Shown here: positions 1 through 6,289 of the stretch, piece by piece
Layout of the letters: each line of letters starts with the position of its first letter
Position numbering within the stretch: position 1 is the stretch's first letter
DNA from: Eubacterium sp.
GTDB lineage: Bacteria > Bacillota_A > Clostridia > Lachnospirales > Lachnospiraceae
DNA: 7,788 bases
NCBI GenBank assembly: GCA_017475785.1
Contig: JAFVEX010000186.1
Span: 1 to 7,788 of the forward strand
Direction of reading: 5' to 3'
Made by a program: the position numbers and the translations under genes
The notes under the pieces: generated by a model
The model's input: the letters and a program-made list of their open reading frames with translations, nothing else
Databases searched by the model: none
Told to the model about the DNA's origin: nothing

Positions 1-1576
1 GGCCGCAGAGTCTGTCCTCCGCGCCGAGGATCGTCTCTTCTACTTCTTTGAGCTTCGGCATGGTGTAGCGCTCTGCATTTGTCAGCGTCTGTCTCCGGAT
101 ATAGTCCTCTGGCACCTTGTCCTTAAATGAATTTGTAATCTCGATGCAGTAGCCAAATACTTTGTTAAACCGGATGCGAAGCGTTCGGATGCCGGTGCGC
201 TCGCGCTCAGCTTCCTCAAGCTCACTGAGCCATTTTTTTCCGTCGCGGCCGGCACTCCGGTACCGGTCTACCTGCTCGTCGTAGCCGTCTCGAATGATGC
301 CGCCTTCCTTCATGGCAAGCGGCGGCTCGTCGAGAATCGCGTTCTGCACAAGTGTGCAGAGATCCTCCAGCGGATCCAGTGACGAGGCGAGCTCCTCCAG
401 AAGCGGATCGTGAATCTGCCCCAGCACAGCCTGAATGTGCGGCAGCATTTCCAGAGACAGGCGGAAGGCAACCAGATCGCGTGGGTTCGCGGACTGGTAG
501 ACAATCCGGCTGATCAGGCGCTCAAGATCATAGACCGGCTGCAGATATTCCCGCAGCTCATCCCGGAGCATCGGCTGTCCGCACAGTGTTTCCACGGCAG
601 AAAGCCGCCGCGCGATCTGATCCGGGTCGATCAGCGGCTGCTCGACCCATCCGCGCAGCAGCCTGGCACCCATGGCAGTTTTTGTCCTGTCGAGAACCCA
701 GAGCAGCGAGCCGCGCTTCTGTTTCTCCCGAAGGGTCTCAGTCAGCTCCAGGTTCCGTCTTGTCGAGGAATCCAGCAGCATGAAGCGGTCTGCGTAGTAC
801 GGCGTAATGGCTGTAATCTGTCTCATATCAGACTTCTGTGTCTCATAGAGATAGGTAAACAGCGCGCCCGCGGCGATTACGCCATAGGGAAAGTCCGTAA
901 TGCCGAGACCCTTAAGGGTTCCGACATGAAATTGCTTCTTCAGAATTTTTTCGCAGGCACTCTGATCGAAATACCACTCCTCCGGAGCAGACAGCATGAT
1001 GTGCAGGCGGTTTTTCAGATCGTCAATGTCAATTCCGGAAACAAAAAACGACTGATTGCAGAGGATTTCTGAGGGCATAAACTTCAGGATCTCGTCAAGA
1101 AGCGCCGTCCGTTCCTGTATTTCCGTGACAAGGCACTCCCCTGTGGAAATATCAGCGACTGCTACCCCGTAGACATCAGCCATAGAGACAATGCTCATCA
1201 GATAATTGTGCCGCGCCTCGTCAAGGCCCTCCGCATTCAGCACCGTGCCGGGCGTCACAACCCGGACGACCTCCCGCTTTACCATGCCTTTTGCGAGCTT
1301 CGGATCTTCTACCTGCTCGCAGATCGCGACCTTATAGCCCTTCTCAACAAGTCTGGAGAGATACGTATCCACTGCGTGATATGGCACGCCGCACATCGGC
1401 GCGCGCTCAGGCAGGCCGCACTGCTTGCCTGTCAGCGTCAGCTCCAGCTCGCGCGCGGTTGTCTTCGCGTCTTCAAAAAACATCTCATAGAAGTCCCCCA
1501 GACGGTAAAAGAGGATACAGTCCGGGTAGGCTTCCTTCGTCTGGAGATAGTGCTGCATCATGGGTGATAGGGACAA
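1..1576 (-). CDS. mutS: DNA mismatch repair protein MutS, N-terminal 525 residues (3' end beyond window)
   Basis: MutS binds mispaired or looped DNA as a dimer and starts mismatch repair. The frame is open without a stop from 1576 to the window edge. Residues 1-115 look like the mismatch-recognition domain, with GDFYEMF at 27-33 supplying the Phe-x-Glu pair (F29, E31) that contacts the mismatch. The connector follows, then the core/lever with LDSSTRRNLEL at 268-278, and clamp segments FNKVFGYCIEIT (470-481) and RRQTLTNAERYT (494-505). The Walker ATPase domain, about 330 residues, would lie past the left edge. I chose the TTG at 1574-1576 because an AAGGAG site sits 8 nt upstream, an in-frame TAA lies at 1589-1591, and this start gives the usual N-terminal LSPMMQ sequence. 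The ATG at 1559-1561 is 23 nt from that site, too far. miaB ends 45 nt upstream, a common clostridial arrangement. Identity is near certain. Confidence 0.97.
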   Translation of the reverse strand, partial: MSLSPMMQHYLQTKEAYPDCILFYRLGDFYEMFFEDAKTTARELELTLTGKQCGLPERAPMCGVPYHAVDTYLSRLVEKGYKVAICEQVEDPKLAKGMVKREVVRVVTPGTVLNAEGLDEARHNYLMSIVSMADVYGVAVADISTGECLVTEIQERTALLDEILKFMPSEILCNQSFFVSGIDIDDLKNRLHIMLSAPEEWYFDQSACEKILKKQFHVGTLKGLGITDFPYGVIAAGALFTYLYETQKSDMRQITAITPYYADRFMLLDSSTRRNLELTETLREKQKRGSLLWVLDRTKTAMGARLLRGWVEQPLIDPDQIARRLSAVETLCGQPMLRDELREYLQPVYDLERLISRIVYQSANPRDLVAFRLSLEMLPHIQAVLGQIHDPLLEELASSLDPLEDLCTLVQNAILDEPPLAMKEGGIIRDGYDEQVDRYRSAGRDGKKWLSELEEAERERTGIRTLRIRFNKVFGYCIEITNSFKDKVPEDYIRRQTLTNAERYTMPKLKEVEETILGAEDRLCG

Positions 1577-1582
1577 GGGTTG

Positions 1583-1590
1583 CTCTCCTT
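1583..1590 (-). promoter_or_regulatory. Shine-Dalgarno site deciding the mutS TTG start
   Basis: The minus strand reads AAGGAGAG here. The AAGGAG core ends 8 nt before the TTG at 1576 but 23 nt before the first ATG. An in-frame TAA overlaps the site, so no earlier start is possible. This favours TTG initiation for MutS. Confidence 0.8.
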
Positions 1591-1621
1591 ACTATGGCTT
1601 ACTTTTCACGCAAATTGTGTC

Positions 1622-3037
1622 TTAAGCGCGGCTCCCGAGATAGTAGAAGCCGCGGCAGGAATCGAGACGTACGTCGGTGATTGTGCCGATCAGATCCGCG
1701 CCGCCTGGAAAATGGACGACTGCATTGGAGTCGAGGCGCCCTGTGACGAGGGACGCGTCCTGTTCGTTAATCTGCTCCACCAGAACAGGCTTCACCTGTC
1801 CGGTAAATCTCGCCGTGCGCACGCGGCCGATCTGCTGGACGCGGGCAAGAAGCCGGTCAAACCGGTTTTTTACGAGATCTTCCGGCACCTGGTTTTCCAT
1901 TGCGGCAGCAGGTGTCCCGGTGCGTCTGGAATAAATGAATGTGAAAGCGCTGTCATACTGCACCTGCTCCACGACGTCCATGGTTTCGAGGAAGTCCTCT
2001 TCTGTCTCGCCGGGAAAACCTACGATAATATCCGTCGTCAGGGAGATATCCGGCATAGCGGCCCGGATGCGGTCCACAAGCGACAGGTAATCTTCTTTCG
2101 TGTATCTGCGGTTCATGCGGCGCAGGATTTCCGTGCTGCCGGACTGAAGCGGCAGATGAAGATGGCGGCAGATGTTCGGGTGGGCTGCCATTGTCCGGAT
2201 CAGGTCGTCGGAGAGATCCTTCGGGTGAGATGTCATGAAGCGGATCCGGTCGAGTCCCTGAATTCCCGCTGCTTCTTCCAATAACGCCGCAAAGGAAATC
2301 TGCGGCGTCAGCGTTTTTCCGTAGGAATTCACATTTTGACCCAGCAGCATCACTTCACGGACGCCATCCTCCACCAGAAGCTCGATTTCACGGATAATGT
2401 CCCGCGGATCCCTGCTGCGCTCCCGCCCACGCACATAGGGGACGATGCAGTAGGAGCAGAAATTGTTGCAGCCGAACATGATATTGACTCCGGACTTAAA
2501 AGGATACTTTCTGTCAACCGGAAGGTCTTCCACAATCTGATCCGTATCCTTCCAGACATCCACCAGCATCTCGCCCTGGTCAGAAGCTCTCACAAACAGT
2601 TCAGCCAGTTTATATATATTATGCGTGCCAAACACAAGATCTACAAACCGATAGCGCTCACGCAGTGTCCGAAGCACATCCGGCTCCTGCATCATGCAGC
2701 CGCACAGCGCAATCATCATGCCGGGATTTCGCTTTTTCAGGGCATGCAGATAGCCCAGACGGCCGTATACCTTCTGGTTCGCGTTTTCCCGCACGGTGCA
2801 GGTATTGTAAAGCACAAAATCCGCTGACTCATCTGCCGCGGGCACAAAACCGATGTGCTCGAGAATTCCCCGCAGCTTTTCGGAATCCCGCGCGTTCATC
2901 TGGCAGCCAAATGTCTGCACGAAGAAAGAGAGGGGCCGTCCGGCCGCCTCTGATTTTGCCCTGACAATATCCCGGGCAAGCTCCATATAATAAAACTGTC
3001 TTGCCGGCTCCTGTGCCGGTATTTGTTCTGTATGCAT
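1622..3037 (-). CDS. miaB: tRNA-2-methylthio-N6-dimethylallyladenosine synthase MiaB
   Basis: MiaB is a radical-SAM methylthiotransferase that converts i6A37 to ms2i6A37 in tRNAs reading UNN codons, using two [4Fe-4S] clusters. The 471 residues match the family length. The N-terminal UPF0004 domain has its three cluster cysteines at C45 (TFGCQMN), C80 (NTCTVRENA) and C114 (CGCMMQ). The radical-SAM CxxxCxxC motif is C190-NNF-C194-SY-C197, and a C-terminal TRAM-like RNA-binding domain covers about 405-470. The ATG at 3037 has a weak site (AGGT, 7 nt upstream), and the leading IPAQEPARQFYY resembles Firmicute MiaB N-termini, so the start is probably right. The 51-nt spacer from fau carries a 42-bp tandem repeat, and the gene is in frame with fau. 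mutS follows after 45 nt. Identity is very secure. Confidence 0.98.
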   Translation of the reverse strand: MHTEQIPAQEPARQFYYMELARDIVRAKSEAAGRPLSFFVQTFGCQMNARDSEKLRGILEHIGFVPAADESADFVLYNTCTVRENANQKVYGRLGYLHALKKRNPGMMIALCGCMMQEPDVLRTLRERYRFVDLVFGTHNIYKLAELFVRASDQGEMLVDVWKDTDQIVEDLPVDRKYPFKSGVNIMFGCNNFCSYCIVPYVRGRERSRDPRDIIREIELLVEDGVREVMLLGQNVNSYGKTLTPQISFAALLEEAAGIQGLDRIRFMTSHPKDLSDDLIRTMAAHPNICRHLHLPLQSGSTEILRRMNRRYTKEDYLSLVDRIRAAMPDISLTTDIIVGFPGETEEDFLETMDVVEQVQYDSAFTFIYSRRTGTPAAAMENQVPEDLVKNRFDRLLARVQQIGRVRTARFTGQVKPVLVEQINEQDASLVTGRLDSNAVVHFPGGADLIGTITDVRLDSCRGFYYLGSRA

Positions 3038-3116
3038 AAGAAATACCTGTGACTGGTGAAAACGGCGGAACTCCGTGATAAGAAGTACCTACGGCCGGTG
3101 AAAACGGCGCGACTCT
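3036..3116 (-). repeat. Imperfect 42-bp tandem duplication across the fau-miaB junction
   Basis: Positions 3036-3074 and 3078-3116 align without gaps at a period of 42, with 31 of 39 positions identical. The most conserved stretch is GCCGTTTTCACC on the minus strand. The copy at 3078-3116 encodes the last fau residues (TESRRFHRP) and its TAG stop. The copy at 3036-3074 holds the weak ribosome binding site and the first bases of the miaB start. The period is a multiple of three, so the copies share a reading frame. The TAG in one copy aligns with CAG in the other, and the miaB ATG aligns with ATC. Each copy has kept only the signal it needs, which suggests an old duplication under split selection. 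Confidence 0.85.
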
Positions 3117-3652
3117 GTAAAGAGCCACTGCGGGCGGATATCCAGGTCGTCATGGGGAACTTCATCAAACACCTGAAAATCAAATGCCGCGGCAATCGTG
3201 ACATGGGTCGGCTCTGCCTTCAGGAATTTGTCGTAATAGCCGGCGCCGTACCCGATCCGGTTGCAGCGCGTATCAAACGCAACTCCGGGCATGATTACTA
3301 GCGCGTTTGCCGAGCGCGCGCCCTCCGTTCCTTTTTTTGGCTCAAGAATTCCCATTTTCCCTGGGACGAGCTGGCGGAGAGATTCAATGTAATAAAAAGA
3401 AATATGATCGCCCTCCACGCGCGGAACCGCCACCTGCTTGCCGTCGCTGATTGCCTGCGCAATGAATGTCCGGGTCTGCACCTCGTTATTATAATCCACA
3501 TAACAGTAGACAGATGAGGTGAGTAAATATGCGTTTGTCTCTCTGATTTTCCGGAAAATAATCTCGCTGTCGCGGACAAGATCGGAGGGAGCTGCCTGTC
3601 CTCTCCTCTCCCGGATCAGTTTTCTGTATTGTTCTTTGGTCATATGTTCCAT
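3089..3652 (-). CDS. fau: 5-formyltetrahydrofolate cyclo-ligase (methenyltetrahydrofolate synthetase)
   Basis: This cytosolic enzyme uses ATP to convert 5-formyl-THF to 5,10-methenyl-THF, returning a dead-end folate to the one-carbon pool. The 187 residues are normal for the family. Visible signatures are a basic N-terminal helix (KEQYRKLIRERR, 6-17), VAVPRV at 74-79, KMGILEP at 99-105, the diagnostic MPGVAFD (121-127) followed by RIGYGAGYYD (132-141), and PHDDLDI at 166-172. The ATG at 3652 has AGGA 7 nt upstream, better placed than the second ATG at residue 4. It follows ybeY after 63 nt and precedes miaB. The last residues lie in one copy of the 42-bp repeat and end at an amber codon in frame with miaB. 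Family assignment is secure. The link to the RNA-modification neighbours is positional only. Confidence 0.96.
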   Translation of the reverse strand: MEHMTKEQYRKLIRERRGQAAPSDLVRDSEIIFRKIRETNAYLLTSSVYCYVDYNNEVQTRTFIAQAISDGKQVAVPRVEGDHISFYYIESLRQLVPGKMGILEPKKGTEGARSANALVIMPGVAFDTRCNRIGYGAGYYDKFLKAEPTHVTIAAAFDFQVFDEVPHDDLDIRPQWLFTESRRFHRP

Positions 3653-3715
3653 GGTTTTATCCTGCTTTGTATCAGTTTCTGTATATGCTGTCTCCTGCCG
3701 GCTTTTCGTTCTGTT

Positions 3716-4225
3716 TTACGCATCCTGGCAGTCGCGTGTAATAGAGAGCTTCTGCAAAATATCCTCCTGCCGCTTCTCCATCACAGCCGCTTCTTCAGGC
3801 TCCATGTGGTCATAACCCAAAAGATGCAGCATACTGTGCGCGACAAGGAAGGAAAACTCCCTGTACAGCGAGTGACCGTACGCTGCGGCCTGCTCAGCCG
3901 CGCGCCCGACCGAAATGACGATATCGCCCAGAACGAGAAATCCTGTCTCTGGGTCGAAACAGTCATCGGCTGTCTCCAGAAATCCATATTCGGCCGGCGA
4001 GGGAAACGGAACCAGCGGAAAGGAAAGGACGTCGGTCGCCGCGTCGATCCCGCGGTGCGCGCGGTTCAGTTTTCTGATTTCTTCATCATCAACAAGTGTC
4101 ACGGATACTTCTGCTTCGTACGGGCAGTGCTCCATGTCCATCGCGCACTCTGCCACTGCCTGTGCAGTCTGCTCCGGATCAAAGGGCAGCACAAGCTCCT
4201 GCAGGTTTTCAAGATAGATCGTCAT
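3716..4225 (-). CDS. ybeY: Endoribonuclease YbeY (16S rRNA 3'-end maturation factor)
   Basis: YbeY is a zinc-dependent single-strand endoribonuclease acting in 16S rRNA 3'-end processing and late 70S quality control. The 169-residue product has the UPF0054 hallmarks: VTLVDDEEIRKLNRAHRG (42-59), TDVLSFP (64-70), LGDIVIS (99-105), and the zinc motif H130-x3-H134-x5-H140 in HSMLHLLGYDH. The usual HGxLH glycine is serine here, outside the metal ligands. The start overlaps the phoH stop by 4 nt (ATGA), with GAGGAGGAG upstream, so translation is probably coupled to phoH. The phoH-ybeY pair is conserved across bacteria. Instead of the dgkA/cdd/era genes often found next in Firmicutes, fau follows. 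Confidence 0.98.
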   Translation of the reverse strand: MTIYLENLQELVLPFDPEQTAQAVAECAMDMEHCPYEAEVSVTLVDDEEIRKLNRAHRGIDAATDVLSFPLVPFPSPAEYGFLETADDCFDPETGFLVLGDIVISVGRAAEQAAAYGHSLYREFSFLVAHSMLHLLGYDHMEPEEAAVMEKRQEDILQKLSITRDCQDA

Positions 4226-5229
4226 GACCTGCTCCTCCTCGCTGTTTTCGCCGCTTTTGCGCGCGCACTCTTTTTCTCGTACGACTCATATGCTTCTACG
4301 ATTTTCTGCACGAGCGGATGCCGGACGACGTCTCTGCTGGTCAGCTCGCAAAAAGCAATTCCTTCGACCTTCCGCAGCACCTTTACAGCAATATCAAGTC
4401 CGGAGGTGACGCCTGGCGCCAGATCCTTCTGTGTCATATCGCCGGTGATGATTACCTTTGAGCCAAATCCGATCCTGGTCAGAAACATCTTCATCTGCGC
4501 GGGGGTTGTGTTCTGTGCTTCATCAAGAATAATGTAGGCATTGTCAAGGGTCCTGCCGCGCATATACGCGAGCGGCGCGACCTCGATCAGTCCTTTTTCC
4601 ATATTCTTCTGGAAGCCTTCCGCGCCCATGATCTGATACAGCGCGTCGTACAGCGGCCGCAGATACGGGTCGACCTTGCTCTGGAGATCTCCCGGCAGAA
4701 ATCCGAGCTTCTCTCCAGCTTCAATTGCCGGCCTAGTCAGAATAATCCTGCTGACATCGTCATTCCGGAAGGCGGTAATTGCCATCGCCATTGCCAGATA
4801 GGTCTTTCCGGTGCCGGCAGGACCGATTCCGAAGGTAATCATATTTGCGTCAATCGCGTCCACATATGCCTTCTGGCCGTTGGTTTTTGGCTTTACCGGA
4901 CGTCCGCTGATCGTGTGGCAGATAATATCCCGGTCCAGCTCCCCCATGGAGGAGGTGCTGTTTTCCATCGCGAGAGAAATGATATAATTGACGTTTTGCT
5001 CTGTGATGTCATTTCCGCGCATAGAAAGCGCGATCAGCTCAGTCAGACAGTCTCTGGCGCGCTGCGCGCTCTCTGCCGGACCCACAATCCGCAGCGTGCC
5101 GTCCCGCTGGATCATGGTCGCTCCAAATGACCGCTCCAGCTTCTTGATGTTCTGGTCGAACGGCCCGAACACATTTCCCGCGTGCGCGGCGGGCAGATCA
5201 ACCTGCAGTTCAATGATTTCTGATGCCAT
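4222..5229 (-). CDS. phoH: PhoH family ATPase
   Basis: PhoH-like proteins are cytosolic P-loop NTPases related to the helicase 1 motor domain. They are almost always beside ybeY and are suspected to act in RNA metabolism, but the exact job is not settled. The 335-residue protein has an N-terminal region (about 10-65) resembling a KH-type nucleic-acid-binding fold, Walker A GPAGTGKT at 136-143, the PhoH-typical LTRPAIEAGEKLGFLPGD (164-181), Walker B IILDEAQN at 233-240, and an ITGDMTQKD motif III-like segment at 261-269. The last 17 residues are highly basic (Lys/Arg/Ala/Ser), a possible RNA-binding tail. The ATG directly follows the DUF2284 TGA and has GAGGAG 5 nt upstream. It overlaps ybeY by 4 nt. 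Confidence 0.97.
   Translation of the reverse strand: MASEIIELQVDLPAAHAGNVFGPFDQNIKKLERSFGATMIQRDGTLRIVGPAESAQRARDCLTELIALSMRGNDITEQNVNYIISLAMENSTSSMGELDRDIICHTISGRPVKPKTNGQKAYVDAIDANMITFGIGPAGTGKTYLAMAMAITAFRNDDVSRIILTRPAIEAGEKLGFLPGDLQSKVDPYLRPLYDALYQIMGAEGFQKNMEKGLIEVAPLAYMRGRTLDNAYIILDEAQNTTPAQMKMFLTRIGFGSKVIITGDMTQKDLAPGVTSGLDIAVKVLRKVEGIAFCELTSRDVVRHPLVQKIVEAYESYEKKSARAKAAKTARRSRS
4232..4240 (-). promoter_or_regulatory. Strong ybeY Shine-Dalgarno inside the end of phoH
   Basis: The minus strand reads GAGGAGGAG. The AGGAGG core ends 8 nt before the ybeY ATG at 4225. The same bases encode the basic RRSR residues at the PhoH C-terminus. With the ATGA stop/start overlap this fixes the ybeY start and points to translational coupling. 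Confidence 0.85.
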
Positions 5230-5793
5230 TCAAACTCCTCGGATAAAAATAACTGAAAACTTCAGCGCAGAGAATTTATCAAAATAATAATCCATTCCGC
5301 AGAGATCCGCAAGCTGCGCAATACTGATCCCGTGACTTTCAATGCAGGGATGCATCAGCTCCGGAAATTTGCAGGGATGCTTCGGATAAGTACATTGTCT
5401 GCACACATCACACACACTGCTTGTGAGTGTGTACAGCTGCAGTCCGTTCTGTGTCAGGCGGGATTCCACGCGGCTCGTGAGCTGCTCATGCGCTGTCGTG
5501 ATCGGCTGCTGCGGCCCGAGCTTCTCGGAAAGATTGCCCGGAAGCGCTGTTTTGATACTTGAAAAAAACAGCCCGTCCTGATAAGACAGACAGCGCTCAA
5601 TACATGTATCCATATGATCAATGGCAGGCGGACAAGACCAGGATGTTTTATAGTGCGGACAATTCCACTTACAATAAGTCCTCAGACGATCATTGAACAT
5701 AATCTCCTGAGGCCTGAAAAAAGCATACTGATAAATCGGATAATCTGCAATTGACGTCTCAATATTATGAATGGTAATCGTTGAGAGTGCCAT
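5230..5793 (-). CDS. DUF2284 cysteine-rich predicted metal-binding protein, function unknown
   Basis: This 187-residue protein matches what I know of DUF2284: an N-terminal YCKWNCPHYKTSWSCPP (40-56), a central cysteine cluster, and a C-terminal CTYPKHPCKFPE followed by ESHGISI. It has 11 cysteines: 41, 45, 54, 64, 68, 128, 131, 134, 141, 150 and 165. CxxCxxC-x6-C at 128-141 resembles an iron-sulfur ligand set, and C41-x3-C45-x8-C54 could form a second site. No signal peptide or membrane helix is evident, so it is probably cytosolic. The gene starts 13 nt after the rlmH stop with only a weak site (purine-rich AGAAGATGAAAAG) and abuts phoH. A hand count gives about 46% GC against mid-50s in sampled neighbour segments, hinting at insertion or transfer. 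A redox, metal-handling or cluster-bearing role is inference; no catalytic activity can be assigned. Confidence 0.85.
   Translation of the reverse strand: MALSTITIHNIETSIADYPIYQYAFFRPQEIMFNDRLRTYCKWNCPHYKTSWSCPPAIDHMDTCIERCLSYQDGLFFSSIKTALPGNLSEKLGPQQPITTAHEQLTSRVESRLTQNGLQLYTLTSSVCDVCRQCTYPKHPCKFPELMHPCIESHGISIAQLADLCGMDYYFDKFSALKFSVIFIRGV
5235..5240 (-). promoter_or_regulatory. phoH Shine-Dalgarno inside the end of the DUF2284 gene
   Basis: The minus strand reads GAGGAG, 5 nt before the phoH ATG. It lies in the last sense codons (Arg-Gly-Val) of the upstream gene, whose TGA abuts the phoH ATG. This supports the phoH start and tight coupling of the two genes. Confidence 0.75.
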
Positions 5794-5806
5794 ATCTTTT
5801 CATCTT

Positions 5807-6289
5807 CTATTTGTGGTAGGGCTCATGGTTCAGAATCCGGAAAGCCCTGTAAATCTGCTCCAGTAAGATCACGCGCATCAGCTGGTGCGGAAATGTCATA
5901 TCCGAGAAGCTGCAGGTTTCATCCGCGCGGCGGAGCACCTCGCCGGACAGGCCGATCGAGCCGCCGATCACAAAAACGATATGACTGTCACCGGAAACGG
6001 CACACTTTTCAATTGCGCGTGCAAACGAGACGGAATCTGCTTTTTTTCCTTTGATTTCAAGCGCGATCACATGCGCCTGGTCAGGAATCTGGTTCAGCAG
6101 GCGTCTTCCCTCTTTTGCGCGGATTTCTTCCTCTTCCGCGGTTGACGCCTGCTCAGGTGCTTTTTCATCGGGCACCTGAGCAATTGACAGCCTGCAGTAG
6201 CGGCGCAGCCGCTTTTCATACTCCGCGATGCCTGCGCTGATCCAGGATTCTTTCACCTTTCCAACGCAGGCAATCGTAATCTTCAGCAT
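5807..6289 (-). CDS. rlmH: 23S rRNA (pseudouridine(1915)-N3)-methyltransferase RlmH
   Basis: RlmH is a small homodimeric SPOUT methyltransferase that uses SAM to make m3-pseudouridine at position 1915 (E. coli numbering) in helix 69 of 23S rRNA, acting on the assembled 70S ribosome. The 160 residues are the family length and the match is excellent from end to end: an N-terminal ITIACVGKVKE strand, PDEKAPE at 40-46, the SAM-binding loop VIGGSIGLS (107-115), FSDMTFPHQLMRVILLEQ (128-145) forming the knot, and the invariant EPYHK C-terminus. The ATG at 6289 overlaps the end of the upstream flavoprotein gene by 7 nt. No strong ribosome binding site is seen (AAAGGA lies about 14 nt away), so expression may depend on coupling. 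An 11-bp inverted repeat lies inside the PDEKAPE codons. The DUF2284 gene follows after 13 nt. Confidence 0.98.
   Translation of the reverse strand: MLKITIACVGKVKESWISAGIAEYEKRLRRYCRLSIAQVPDEKAPEQASTAEEEEIRAKEGRRLLNQIPDQAHVIALEIKGKKADSVSFARAIEKCAVSGDSHIVFVIGGSIGLSGEVLRRADETCSFSDMTFPHQLMRVILLEQIYRAFRILNHEPYHK
6150..6182 (-). repeat. Perfect 11-bp inverted repeat with 11-nt loop inside rlmH
   Basis: Arms TGCTCAGGTGC (6150-6160) and GCACCTGAGCA (6172-6182) are exact reverse complements separated by 11 nt. The minus-strand mRNA could form an 11-bp stem with loop CCGATGAAAAA about 110-140 nt into the message. It encodes AQVPDEKAPEQ, conserved in Firmicute RlmH, so the symmetry depends on codon choice. 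No T-run follows on either strand, so it is not an intrinsic terminator. Confidence 0.75.

Noticed and set aside
1580..2284. 234-codon plus-strand frame opposite miaB, and a similar 220-codon frame opposite mutS at 410-1072
   Set aside because: Both mirror conserved MiaB or MutS coding sequence and show no domain of their own.
2608..2625. AT-rich TTTATATATATTATG resembling a -10 element
   Set aside because: It lies inside miaB codons for HNIYKL, with no matching -35 element or gene start at a suitable distance on either strand.
2829..3204. Overlapping minus-strand small frames of about 100 codons across the fau-miaB junction
   Set aside because: They overlap the fau end and miaB start in other frames. 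Their internal repetition is just the 42-bp duplication read out of frame.
3653..3715. The ybeY-fau spacer as a possible promoter or terminator
   Set aside because: I see only the fau ribosome binding site (AGGA at 3660-3663), with no hairpin plus T-run and no convincing -35/-10 pair.
3806..3838. Serine in place of the usual glycine in the YbeY HGxLH motif, as a possible defect
   Set aside because: All three zinc-ligand histidines are present with normal spacing, and the rest of the protein is intact, so loss of function is unlikely.
3629..4537. 302-codon plus-strand open frame across fau, ybeY and phoH
   Set aside because: It runs opposite the conserved ends of real genes and across their junctions, and its translation resembles no known family.
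5405..5435. CACACA/GTGTGT stretch that could form a short hairpin in the DUF2284 gene
   Set aside because: Only about 6 bp pair, and the sequence encodes the TLTSSVCDVC region. No T-run or conserved structure is seen.
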